From: Streptomyces sp. 1331.2
GTDB lineage: Bacteria > Actinomycetota > Actinomycetes > Streptomycetales > Streptomycetaceae
Direction of reading: 5' to 3'
NCBI RefSeq assembly: GCF_900199205.1
Contig: NZ_OBMJ01000001.1
Location: forward strand, 2,731,001 to 2,795,000
DNA length: 64,000 nucleotides
This document shows, one piece after another, positions 44,890 through 53,172 of this stretch. Made by a program: the position numbers and the translations under genes. The notes beneath the pieces are model-generated. The model did not search any database, was not told where the DNA came from, and worked only from the letters and a program-made list of their open reading frames with translations. Positions within the stretch are counted from its first letter, which is position 1. Every line of letters starts with the position of its first letter.

Positions 44890-46002
44890 CTACTTGGGGC
44901 AGGACGGCAGCGCGGGGGTCTGCCCGGAGCGGAGCTGCTCCAGCGACTTCAGCGCGCCGTCCAGGGTGTCCGTCTTGATCAGGGTCAGCCCGGACGGGGT
45001 GTTCTTGGTGGCCTCGGCGCAGTTCGAGGACGGGGTGAAGAAGTACTCGGCCCCGGCGTCCCGGGCGGCGATCAGCTTCATCGATATCCCGCCGATCGGG
45101 CCGACCTTGCCGTCGTCGTCGATGGTGCCGGTGCCCGCGACGAACTTCCCGCCGGTGAGGTCGCCGCCCGGGGTCAGCTTGTCGATGATGCCGAGCGAGA
45201 ACATCAGGCCGGCGCTCGGGCCGCCGACGTCCTGCAGCCCGATGTCGATCTGGAACGGGTAGGTGTGCCGGATCCCGGTGCCGATGCCGATCACCGCGAG
45301 CTCGGCCCGCTCGGCCGGGGCCTTCGGGTCGAGGTCCTTGGCCCGTACGGTCGGGACGCTGACGTCCGTCTTGGCCCCCGGCGCCGCGGCGGCGTTGCCG
45401 GCCGCGTCCTTGACCCGCGGCACGACGGTGAAGACCACCGACTCGCCCGGCTTGTGCTTGGTGACGGCGGCGACGACCTGGTCGACCGAGGAGACCGGCG
45501 CGCCGTCGACGGCGACGATCTGGTCGCCCGCGTGCAGCCTGCCCTCCGCCGGGGCGCCCGCGGTGACCGACTTGACGATCAACTCGTTGCCGACCGGGAT
45601 GTTCAGCTGCTTGAGCGCCGCGGTGCGGGCGCTGTCCTCGGAGGAGGCGAACTCCTCGGCGTTCTGCTTCTTGGCGTCGGCGTCCGACTGCCCCTTCGGG
45701 TACACGTTGTCGTGCGGCACCACCAGCACGTCGCCGCGCAGCCAGCCGACCACCGCGTTGACCAGGCTGGGCTCGTACTTGGCCCCGGTGACCTGGACGG
45801 TCGTCATGTTGAGGTGCCCGCTGGTCGGGTACGAGTCGTGCCCGGCGATGCTGATCACCGGCTTGCCGCCCTGGTTGCCGAGCGTGTTGTACGTCGGCCC
45901 CGGGCTCATCTCCGTGTACGGCACCTTCATCAGCACCGAGACGCAGAGCAGCGCTATGAGCAGCAGGGTGGCAGCGAGCATCGTCGCGGAGCGGCGTGGC
46001 AT
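44890..46002 (-). CDS. YlbL-like PDZ/Lon-type membrane serine protease
   Basis: A 370-aa protein anchored by one N-terminal TM segment (MLAATLLLIALLCVSVLM). A PDZ domain spans about 130-210 (AGDQIVAVDGAPVSSVDQVV), and the C-terminal Lon (S16)-like domain has GGPSAGLMFSLGIIDKL with the catalytic Ser and GGISMKLIAARDAGA with the catalytic Lys. The Ser-Lys dyad is intact. It acts outside the membrane on unknown substrates. Conserved beside UPF0182 across actinobacteria. Confidence 0.92.
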   Translation of the reverse strand: MPRRSATMLAATLLLIALLCVSVLMKVPYTEMSPGPTYNTLGNQGGKPVISIAGHDSYPTSGHLNMTTVQVTGAKYEPSLVNAVVGWLRGDVLVVPHDNVYPKGQSDADAKKQNAEEFASSEDSARTAALKQLNIPVGNELIVKSVTAGAPAEGRLHAGDQIVAVDGAPVSSVDQVVAAVTKHKPGESVVFTVVPRVKDAAGNAAAAPGAKTDVSVPTVRAKDLDPKAPAERAELAVIGIGTGIRHTYPFQIDIGLQDVGGPSAGLMFSLGIIDKLTPGGDLTGGKFVAGTGTIDDDGKVGPIGGISMKLIAARDAGAEYFFTPSSNCAEATKNTPSGLTLIKTDTLDGALKSLEQLRSGQTPALPSCPK

Positions 46003-46044
46003 GCCTCGACAGTACGGGACGCGGGTGACGCGATGCCCGCCGGG

Positions 46045-46236
46045 CTACCGGCCGACACCCTCGCCGGGGGCCGAGGTCCCGGCCGTGGTGCGTTCCATCG
46101 CGGCCATGAAGCGTCGGTGCTCGGCGAGCGAGGCCGGATCCCCCGTGGCCCGTGGGGCCCGCTGGGCCCAGACCGCCCAGAGTGCGGCGAGCAGGACGGC
46201 GACAACCGGAATGATCAACCAGGCGAGCGCACCCAT
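46045..46236 (-). CDS. Small single-TM membrane protein
   Basis: A 63-aa protein: an N-terminal TM segment ALAWLIIPVVAVLLAALWAV followed by a short basic cytosolic tail. It lies 43 bases upstream of the YlbL-like gene in the same orientation and is probably co-transcribed. No known function. The ATG at 46236 begins MGALAWLII. Confidence 0.75.
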   Translation of the reverse strand: MGALAWLIIPVVAVLLAALWAVWAQRAPRATGDPASLAEHRRFMAAMERTTAGTSAPGEGVGR

Positions 46237-46457
46237 ATCAGTACTCCCAGCTCGTCGTGTCTATGAGCAGACTAACCACTCCGGCGGACAACGCAGCCGG
46301 CGCCATCCGGGTTACGGGACGGCCGATCGGCTCACTTCCAGGGAGTATTCGGGGCGCCGCTCCGGACCCGTTCGAGTGAGGCCCCGGCGCGCCTGACCCG
46401 ACAGACGCGCGGGCCGTGCCCGCGGTTCCGACCTTCCCGGTGTTCCTACGGCTCGGC

Positions 46458-46898
46458 TCAGCAGCCGCCGGCGCCGACCCACTCCTCCTCGCCGTCGGCG
46501 AAGACCTGGTGCTTCCAGATCGGCACCTCGTGCTTGAGGTCGTCGATCAGCCGGCGGGCGGCCGCGAAGGCCTCCCCGCGGTGGGCGCAGGAGACGGCGA
46601 CGATGACGGCCTTGTCGGTGATCTCCAGCCGGCCGATCCGGTGGACCGCCGCGAGCGCCCGGACCGGGAAGTCGGCGACGACCTTCTCGGCGATCCGGCG
46701 CATCTCCTGCTCGGCGCTCGGGTGGCAGCTGTACTCCAGCGCGGCGACCGACTTGCCGCCGTCGTGGTCACGGACCGTCCCGACGAAGACGGTGGTGCCG
46801 CCGGCCGCGTCGTCGCCGACCGCCTCGTACACCTCGTCCAGTGAGAGCGGGGTGTCACGGACGGCGAGCAGCCGGATGGGGTCGTGGTTCTCGGACAT
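46458..46898 (-). CDS. moaE: Molybdopterin synthase catalytic subunit
   Basis: A 146-aa MoaE. It transfers sulfur with MoaD to make molybdopterin from precursor Z. Motifs: GTTVFVGTVRDHDGGKSV near residues 35-52, EYSCHPSAEQEM, VHRIGRLEI, HRGEAFAAARRLIDDLK and PIWKHQVFADGEEEWVG (catalytic Lys in both). The ATG at 46898 begins MSENHDP. No other molybdenum cofactor gene is in the window. Confidence 0.93.
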   Translation of the reverse strand: MSENHDPIRLLAVRDTPLSLDEVYEAVGDDAAGGTTVFVGTVRDHDGGKSVAALEYSCHPSAEQEMRRIAEKVVADFPVRALAAVHRIGRLEITDKAVIVAVSCAHRGEAFAAARRLIDDLKHEVPIWKHQVFADGEEEWVGAGGC

Positions 46899-47033
46899 GA
46901 CCCCATGATTCCTCATCCGGGCCCGGAGGAGGCAAGGGTCTTCCGCATCACGATCTCGAAATTTCGCATCGTGAGAAGTGGCACCGATCTGTGGGCGCCC
47001 AGCGGCTGACCGGCGCCCCGTCAGAGCACCGGG

Positions 47034-48182
47034 TCAGAACCGGCGCCGCTTGCGGGCCCGGCGCACCAGCGCCGCCGTACCGACCAGCGCCACCGTCGCC
47101 CCCGCCGCCCCCAGGCTGGTCGCGGCCTCCTTGCCACCCAGCCGGCGCCCCGCCACCGCGTGCTTGCCCGACACCTGCGCCAGCAGCTCGGCCAGCACCT
47201 GCTCGTTGGTGTGCGCCGGCCGCCACCCCGCCTCGTGCAGCCGGCTCCCGGACACCACCCACGGGTACATCGTGTAGGCCAGGTCCCCCGCCGGGGCCGG
47301 CGTCAGCCCCAGCCGGTGCAGCCGGGCCGCCGTCCCCAGCGCCAGCGCGGCCGGCAGCTCCATCCGCCGGATCCCCGACAGCCGCTCCACGTCCTCCTGC
47401 TCCAGCCAGCCGTCGCAGCCGACCGTCACCTCGCCCTCGACCAGGCCCAGCGCCGCGTACTCCAGCGCCGCCGCCAGGTCGTCCACGTGGCAGAACTGCC
47501 AGCACGGGCGCGAACCGGCCACCACCAGCAGCCGGGGCGCCTCGAAGTGCCGGGTCAGCACGGTGTCCACACCCGGGCCCACCACCACCGCCGGGCGCAG
47601 CACCGTCACCTGCAGCCCCGGGTGGGCGCGCGGCGCGCGGCGGGCCAGCCGCTCGATCTCCAGCAGGTCCCCGACCAGCGAGGCCTCCTCGGTCGCCCGC
47701 AGCTCGGAGTCCTCCGCCAGCGGCACCTCGTTGTCGGCCAGCGCGCCGTAGACCATCGCCGAGGTGCAGAGCACCACCCGGTGCACCCCGGCGGCCGCGG
47801 CCGCGGTCAGCACCGTCTGCGCACCGCGCACGTTGTAGGCGCTGCGGGCCCGCGGGTCGGACTCCATGCCGAAGTCCATCGCCAGGTGCACCACCACGTC
47901 GACCCCGGCCAGCCGCTCGGCCACCGCCGGGTCCCGCACGTCCAGCACCCGCCACTGCACGCCCGGCACGTCGCCGCGCCGGTCGTCCACCGCCAGGACC
48001 CTGCGCACGTGCGGGGAGGCCACCAGCCGCGCCGCGACCCGCTCTCCCAGCACGCCTGCGGCACCGGTCACCGCCACGATCAGCGGCCGTCCGCCGTAGG
48101 CTGGAGGCGGCGACGCCGTGGTGTCCGACGCGTCCTCTCCTCCGGTCAGCCCAGAGCGAACGTCCGAAGGCGGGGAACTCAC
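47034..48182 (-). CDS. NAD-dependent epimerase/dehydratase-type SDR
   Basis: A 382-aa extended short-chain dehydrogenase. Rossmann motif VTGAAGVLGERVAARL (residues about 38-53), VDDRRGDV, and LAMDFG; the active-site Tyr is less clear, near SAMVYGALADNE, where Y replaces the Y-x-x-x-K pattern (no Lys four residues later), so catalysis is doubtful. A C-terminal hydrophobic segment GAAGATVALVGTAALVRRA may tether it to the membrane. Start GTG 48182, divergent from DUF2342. Substrate unknown. Confidence 0.85.
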   Translation of the reverse strand: MSSPPSDVRSGLTGGEDASDTTASPPPAYGGRPLIVAVTGAAGVLGERVAARLVASPHVRRVLAVDDRRGDVPGVQWRVLDVRDPAVAERLAGVDVVVHLAMDFGMESDPRARSAYNVRGAQTVLTAAAAAGVHRVVLCTSAMVYGALADNEVPLAEDSELRATEEASLVGDLLEIERLARRAPRAHPGLQVTVLRPAVVVGPGVDTVLTRHFEAPRLLVVAGSRPCWQFCHVDDLAAALEYAALGLVEGEVTVGCDGWLEQEDVERLSGIRRMELPAALALGTAARLHRLGLTPAPAGDLAYTMYPWVVSGSRLHEAGWRPAHTNEQVLAELLAQVSGKHAVAGRRLGGKEAATSLGAAGATVALVGTAALVRRARKRRRF

Positions 48183-48380
48183 CGGCCATCCTCCACGGTT
48201 AGCTTATGTGCGTACGGACGTGTGTCACGTACGACCATCCTGCCCGAGGCGAAGGCCCGGCGGTGCACCCGGCGCGGGCCTGCCGCGCGGGAGCCGCCCC
48301 CGAGTACCCCACTCCGCCGCCGCCCCGGGCGCAGACTTTTCCGCCACACCCGTATGACGGCCGACCGGATCGAGGACCCC

Positions 48381-49910
48381 GTGAGCGACCTTCCCTTCGG
48401 ATTCGGCGTTCCGCCCGAGGAGCCCGAGGACGGCAAGGCCAAGCCCGACGACGCCCAGAAGAAGAAGGACCAGGAGCAGTCCGGCTCCGGAAACGACCCG
48501 CAGCCCTTCGGCTTCGGCGCCGGCAACCCCTTCGGCGCGATCTTCGGCATGCCGGGCGCCCCCGGTGGCCCCGGCGGCGCCGCCGGCGACAACCCCTTCG
48601 CCGCGATGTTCGGCGGCATGAACCCCGGTGACCTCGGCGCCGCGTTCCAGCAGCTCGGACAGATGCTCTCGTTCGAGGGCGGCCCGGTGAACTGGGACCT
48701 CGCCACCAACATCGCCCGCCAGACCGTGGTCGCCGAGCCCGCCGAGGGCAAGAGCAAGGACCGCTCGGTCAGCGCCGCGGAGCGCTCCGCCGTCGCCGAG
48801 GCCGTCCGCCTGGCCGACCTCTGGCTCGACGGCGCCACCGAGTTCCCCTCCGGCGCCGGCACCGCCGTCGCCTGGAGCCGCGCCGAGTGGATCGAGGCCA
48901 CCCTCCCGGTCTGGAAGGACCTGGTCGACCCGGTCGCCGAGCGCGTCGGCAACGCCATGGGCGGCGTCCTGCCCGAGGAGATGCAGGCCATGGCCGGCCC
49001 GCTGATGGGCATGATGCGCTCCATGGGCGGCGCCATGTTCGGCACCCAGATCGGCCAGGCGCTCGGCGCGCTCGCCGGCGAGGTGGTCGGCTCCGCCGAC
49101 GTCGGCCTGCCGCTCGCCCCGGCCGGCAAGGCCGCGCTGCTGCCGCAGAACGTCGCCGAGTTCGGCGAGGGCCTGAGCGTGCCCGCCGACGAGGTCCGCC
49201 TCTACCTCGCCCTGCGCGAGGCCGCCCACCAGCGCCTCTTCGCCCACGTGCCGTGGCTGCGCGCCCACCTGCTGGGCGCCGTCGAGGCCTACGCCCGCGG
49301 CATCAAGGTCGACACCTCCCGCATGGAGGAGCTCGTCGGCCAGCTCGACCCGACCAACCCCGAAGCGCTCCAGGAGGCCCTGGCCGGCGGCCTGCTCCAG
49401 CCCGAGGACACCCCGGAGCAGAAGGCCGCGCTCGCCCGCCTGGAGACGGCGCTCGCCCTGGTCGAGGGCTGGGTCGACGCCGTCGTGCACGCCGCCGCCG
49501 AACCGCACCTGCCGCAGGCCGGCGCGCTGCGCGAGACCGTCCGCCGCCGCCGCGCGGCCGGCGGGCCCGCCGAGCAGACCTTCGCCACCCTGGTCGGCCT
49601 GGAACTGCGCCCGCGCCGCCTGCGCGACGCCTCCCGGCTGTGGGCGCTGCTCGCCGACGCCCGCGGCGTCGAGGGCCGCGACGCCCTCTGGGAGCACCCG
49701 GACATGCTGCCCACCGCCGCCGACCTGGACGACCCGGACGCCTTCGTGCACCGCGGCTCCGGGGACGAGCTGGAGGGCGGCCTCGACTTCGACGCCATCG
49801 ACAAGCTGCTCGGCGAGGCCGCGGCCGGCAAGCCCGACCTCACCAAGGGCACCGAGCAGCCGAAGGCCGACGACACCGACACCGACGGGAAGGGCGAGCC
49901 CACCGCATGA
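48381..49910 (+). CDS. Zinc-dependent metalloprotease-like protein (DUF2342)
   Basis: A 509-aa DUF2342 protein. The N-terminus is a Gly/Phe/Pro-rich region (FGFGAGNPFGAIFGMPG) and the core contains LYLALREAAHQRLFAHVPWL, the family segment in which a zincin-like HxxxF replaces classical HExxH in members I recall; peptidase activity is not certain. GTG 48381 was preferred over ATG 48354 because homologous sequence begins at SDLPFGFG. It overlaps the NUDIX gene by ATGA and belongs to the conserved UPF0182-to-NudC block. Confidence 0.85.
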   Translation: MSDLPFGFGVPPEEPEDGKAKPDDAQKKKDQEQSGSGNDPQPFGFGAGNPFGAIFGMPGAPGGPGGAAGDNPFAAMFGGMNPGDLGAAFQQLGQMLSFEGGPVNWDLATNIARQTVVAEPAEGKSKDRSVSAAERSAVAEAVRLADLWLDGATEFPSGAGTAVAWSRAEWIEATLPVWKDLVDPVAERVGNAMGGVLPEEMQAMAGPLMGMMRSMGGAMFGTQIGQALGALAGEVVGSADVGLPLAPAGKAALLPQNVAEFGEGLSVPADEVRLYLALREAAHQRLFAHVPWLRAHLLGAVEAYARGIKVDTSRMEELVGQLDPTNPEALQEALAGGLLQPEDTPEQKAALARLETALALVEGWVDAVVHAAAEPHLPQAGALRETVRRRRAAGGPAEQTFATLVGLELRPRRLRDASRLWALLADARGVEGRDALWEHPDMLPTAADLDDPDAFVHRGSGDELEGGLDFDAIDKLLGEAAAGKPDLTKGTEQPKADDTDTDGKGEPTA

Positions 49911-50494
49911 CGGACACCGGGACGTCCGCGTCCACCCTGCACGCGGACGCCGTCCGCACCCTGTCCGCCTGGCAGCCCGCCGACGAGGACCAGGAACGGC
50001 TGCGGCTCGACTACCTGGAGCACCTGGCCGCGCAACCGCAGGGCCTGTACCGGTCCTGCCTGCCCGCGCACATCACCGCGAGCGCGGCCGTCGTCGACCC
50101 GGCGGCCGGGCGGGTGCTGCTCACCCTGCACCCCAAGGTCGGCATGTGGTTGCAGATGGGCGGGCACTGCGAGCCCGGCGACCGCGACCTCGCCGCGGCC
50201 GCGCTGCGCGAGGCCGTCGAGGAGTCCGGCATCCCCGACCTCGTCCTGCTGGAGTCGGACGGTGCCCCCGTACCGGTCAAGCTGGACCGCCACCTGGTCC
50301 GCTGCGCCGGCAAGGACCGGCCGGAGAACACCCACCTGGACGTCCAGTACATCGCGCTGGCCCCGGCCGGCGCCCAGGCGCTGATCAGCGAGGAGTCGCT
50401 GGACCTGCGCTGGTTCGACTACGACCGGCTGCCGGAGCTCACCGACCACTCGGTGCGCGACCTGGTGACCCGGGCCCGCCGGCTGACCGGCTGA
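49907..50494 (+). CDS. NUDIX hydrolase
   Basis: A 195-aa NUDIX-domain protein. The box GGHCEPGDRDLAAAALREAV followed by EESGI contains the REAVEE core with the metal-binding Glu residues; the first Glu of the canonical G-x5-E is replaced by an Asp nearby, as in a known subfamily. It hydrolyses a nucleoside-diphosphate-X compound that cannot be named. Start overlaps the DUF2342 stop (ATGA), so expression is coupled. A strong terminator follows. Confidence 0.9.
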   Translation: MTDTGTSASTLHADAVRTLSAWQPADEDQERLRLDYLEHLAAQPQGLYRSCLPAHITASAAVVDPAAGRVLLTLHPKVGMWLQMGGHCEPGDRDLAAAALREAVEESGIPDLVLLESDGAPVPVKLDRHLVRCAGKDRPENTHLDVQYIALAPAGAQALISEESLDLRWFDYDRLPELTDHSVRDLVTRARRLTG

Positions 50495-50507
50495 GGTGAA
50501 GCAACCA

Positions 50508-50544
50508 GGAGGGGGCGCGGGCCGATACGGCCCGCGCCCCCTCC
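50508..50544. terminator. Strong terminator between convergent genes
   Basis: A perfect 17-bp stem (50508-50524 with 50528-50544), 3-base loop, followed by TTTCG on the plus strand. Confidence 0.85.
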
Positions 50545-50568
50545 TTTCGTACCGACTCGTCCCGGCCC

Positions 50569-51297
50569 TCAGCCGCAGGAGGCCGCCGGATCCGGCCCCG
50601 GGTCCGCGTGCCGGGCACCGGGGATGTGCGGCAGGCGGCCGGCGGAGACCACGCCCTCCAGGTAGCCGCGGGCCCGCTCCGTCCGCGGGTACGCCTCCAA
50701 CAGCGCCCAGAACGCCGGGCCGTGGTCCGGCACCAGCAGGTGCGCCAGCTCGTGCAGCAGCACGTAGTCCAGCACGTACTCCGGCATGCCCTGGAGCCGG
50801 TGCGAGAGGCGGATCGTGCCCTCGCTCGGGGTGCAGGAACCCCAGCGCGAGTTTTGGTTGGTGACCCAGCGGACCTGACTGGGGTGAGCGCGGTCGTCCA
50901 GGTAGGCCGCCGACAGCTCGCGGGCCCGCGCCATCAGGGCCTCGTCCCCGGGGATCCGCCGGGACTCCTGGACGGCGAGCTTCTCCAGCATCTGCGCGAC
51001 CCAGCGCTGCTCCTCGGCGTGCGACATCCGGGCCGGGATCAGCACGACGGTGCGGTCGCCCTCGCGGTAGGCGGAGACGGTGCGACTGCGACGGGCGCTG
51101 CGCCGCACCTCGACCCGGCTGCGGTCGTGCGGCTCCGGGGAGACGACCCCGGCGGGCGGGTGCTGCGACGGCGCCGGCCTCGGCTGCTGGTTCTGGTCCG
51201 GGCGCCCGCGCGTGCTCGGCGTCGCCATCTGTGACCCGGATGCTGCACGGGCACGCCGACGCGACGCCGGTGGATGGGAGTCCCGCTCGGCTGCCAT
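50569..51297 (-). CDS. YgjP-type M48 metallopeptidase (DUF45)
   Basis: A 242-aa zinc peptidase-like protein. The core is YVLLHELAHLLVPDHGPAFW (HExxH plus third His) in the C-terminal half, preceded by VRWVTNQNSRWGSCTPSEG, the family's WGSC motif. The N-terminal 70 residues are disordered. Start ATG 51297, or ATG 51228 removing 23 residues; neither has a clear ribosome-binding site. Cytosolic; substrate unknown. Its end converges with the NUDIX gene across a strong terminator. Confidence 0.88.
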   Translation of the reverse strand: MAAERDSHPPASRRRARAASGSQMATPSTRGRPDQNQQPRPAPSQHPPAGVVSPEPHDRSRVEVRRSARRSRTVSAYREGDRTVVLIPARMSHAEEQRWVAQMLEKLAVQESRRIPGDEALMARARELSAAYLDDRAHPSQVRWVTNQNSRWGSCTPSEGTIRLSHRLQGMPEYVLDYVLLHELAHLLVPDHGPAFWALLEAYPRTERARGYLEGVVSAGRLPHIPGARHADPGPDPAASCG

Positions 51298-51552
51298 GGC
51301 ACACGACGTTACCCGGTACCACGGACAGAAGTCCGCTGCCGTGGCCGGAATCTTTCATGGAGTGATCGCGAACGAAAAGTCGACGGAGGGTGTCCGGAAA
51401 CCGACGCCGGAGGGGATGGGCAGTTACCCACAGGGCCTACGAACAGATGATGCGATCATGCGCACGGGCCTGTGGATAACTTTCAGCACGAGGTCGGCCC
51501 GATGGGGCAAGCTGCGGTCAGCCGTCCGGAAACGATCGGAAGGGAGACCGCC

Positions 51553-52641
51553 GTGCGCCTCGTCCTGAAGCCCGCCCTGTCCCGCAGCTGGCGGGACAAA
51601 GAAACCCTGCAGTTCGGGACCGTCACCCGGTACGCGGGGGTGCTCGACCACGCCGACAAGGCCCTGTGCGACTTCCTCGGGCTCGTCGACGGGACACGTG
51701 ACCGCCCGGCGCTCCTGGAGGCCGGCGAACGCGTCGGCCTCGGCCGCGAACCGGCCGACACCCTGCTGACGGAACTGGAGGAGATCGGGCTGCTGGACGA
51801 CGCGGAGGCGACCGACAGGGCGCTGGCCCGCTTCCCCCAGCAGCACCGGGAACTGCTCGGGCCCGACCTCGCCTCACTGTCCCTCGTCCACTCCGCCCCG
51901 TGCGCCGCACCCGCCATCCTGGCCCGCCGGGCCGACGCACGGATCGAGGTCCGCGGCGCGGGCCGGGTCGGCGCGGCCGTGGCCGCGGTGCTCGCCGCGG
52001 GCGGAGCGGGCACGGTCACGGTCGCCGACGGCGGGCGGGTACGCCCCGGCGACTGCTCCCCGGCGGGGCTGTCACCGGGGGACGTCGGGCGGCTGCGCTC
52101 GACGGCCGCGCGGGAGGCGGTACAACGGGCCTCGGCCCGGCCGCTGCTGCCCGGTCCCCGGCGAAAGCCCGACGGGCCACCGCCCGACTTCGTGGTCCTC
52201 GCACCGCGGGACGGCAGCGCGGCCTTCGCCGGCGGGACGTACGAGGCCCGGTTACTGCTTCGGGCCGGCGTGCCGCACCTGTACGTGGGCGTGGTCGAGG
52301 AGTTCGGCGTCATCGGGCCGCTGGTGATCCCCGGGATGTCGGCGTGCGGGCACTGCCTGGTGCTGCGACGGGAGGACGAGGACGCGGCCTGGCCGCGGGT
52401 GCTGGCCCAGCTGGCGCACGGAGGCAGCGGGCAGGCGCGCACCCCGGCCTGCGACACGGCCCTGGCGACGGCGATCGCGGGGCTGGCCGCGCTGCAGGTG
52501 CAGGTGTACCTGGACGGCGGCCGGCCGCCGAGCGTGGACGGGTGGTGCGAGGTGTCGGCACGCGACGGGATGCCCCGGCGACTGCGACTGCGCGGGCACC
52601 CGGACTGCGGATGCCTGTGGCAGCCGCTGCCGCCGGGCTGA
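51553..52641 (+). CDS. ThiF-like (TOMM cyclodehydratase partner-type) protein
   Basis: A 362-aa protein of the ThiF/E1-like group related to RiPP leader-binding cyclodehydratase partners. An N-terminal winged-helix-like part is followed by a Rossmann motif, EVRGAGRVGAAVAAVLAAGG, then VADGGRVRPGD, and a C-terminal zinc-ribbon-like pattern (SACGHCL and HPDCGC). The ATP-binding Lys/Arg of a true E1 is not obvious. GTG 51553 has GGGAG upstream. No YcaO or precursor is present in the window. Homologues sit at the same place in other Streptomyces, so it may not be part of a peptide cluster. Confidence 0.72.
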   Translation: MRLVLKPALSRSWRDKETLQFGTVTRYAGVLDHADKALCDFLGLVDGTRDRPALLEAGERVGLGREPADTLLTELEEIGLLDDAEATDRALARFPQQHRELLGPDLASLSLVHSAPCAAPAILARRADARIEVRGAGRVGAAVAAVLAAGGAGTVTVADGGRVRPGDCSPAGLSPGDVGRLRSTAAREAVQRASARPLLPGPRRKPDGPPPDFVVLAPRDGSAAFAGGTYEARLLLRAGVPHLYVGVVEEFGVIGPLVIPGMSACGHCLVLRREDEDAAWPRVLAQLAHGGSGQARTPACDTALATAIAGLAALQVQVYLDGGRPPSVDGWCEVSARDGMPRRLRLRGHPDCGCLWQPLPPG

Positions 52642-53020
52642 GGAGGAGTGTGGAGAGACCGAAGACCGAGGCGTGAACGGAAGCGGGCGGGCGGCTGTGA
52701 GGCTCGGCAGCCGCCCGGCCGGGCACCGAAGCGACACGGGCGAGCACCCGGCCATGTGAGCCCATGGCCAGGAGCCCCCGTGGCGAGGCGAGCCCGAAGC
52801 GAGGCGAGCCCGAAGCGAGGCGAGCCCGAAGCCCGCGCCCTGCCCCGGGCAGGGCGCGGGCCGGCCGAAGCAGGCAGCCCCTGGCTCCGGGCTGCGAGGC
52901 GCGGTGCGGGAGGCGGGCGGCGAGGCGGGTGGGTGGGCGGCGAGGCGGTGGGTGGGCGGAGGGTGGGGGGTGGGGGGGAGGGGGCCCCAAGGAGAGGAAC
53001 AGCGAATCCGATTACCCCGC

Positions 53021-53054
53021 GGCCCGGCCCTCCGCCGAAGCGGAGGGCCGGGCC
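53021..53054. terminator. Perfect 15-bp hairpin
   Basis: Stem 53021-53035 with 53040-53054, CGAA tetraloop; probably a transcription terminator. Confidence 0.7.
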
Positions 53055-53104
53055 GAAACCCCCACACCCCTCCCCGCCCAGATCCCAACAACCCGGAAAT
53101 GCCA

Positions 53105-53135
53105 CACAGGAAGTCGGCCCATCCGACTTCCTGTG
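53105..53135. terminator. Hairpin sharing its core with the one at 20.9 kb
   Basis: Perfect 13-bp stem 53105-53117 with 53123-53135, loop CCCAT. The arm CAGGAAGTCGGCCC is identical to the hairpin at 20898-20930. Confidence 0.75.
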
Positions 53136-53172
53136 CAGCGCTTCAGATCTCAGAGAGCCACCGCCACCGGCT

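Larger units (their letters stand above)
52642..53172. other. Repeat-rich gene-free stretch
   Basis: About 530 bases without a convincing gene. It contains a 16-bp tandem (GAGGCGAGCCCGAAGC three times, about 52786-52835), a G-rich block with several GGG runs (about 52911-52983) able in principle to form a G-quadruplex, and two strong hairpins at 53021-53054 and 53105-53135. The region separates the conserved block from the MFS/TetR cassette. Confidence 0.7.

Noticed and set aside
51553..52641. A TOMM/RiPP biosynthetic cluster around the ThiF-like gene
   Set aside because: No cyclodehydratase or precursor gene was found on either side.
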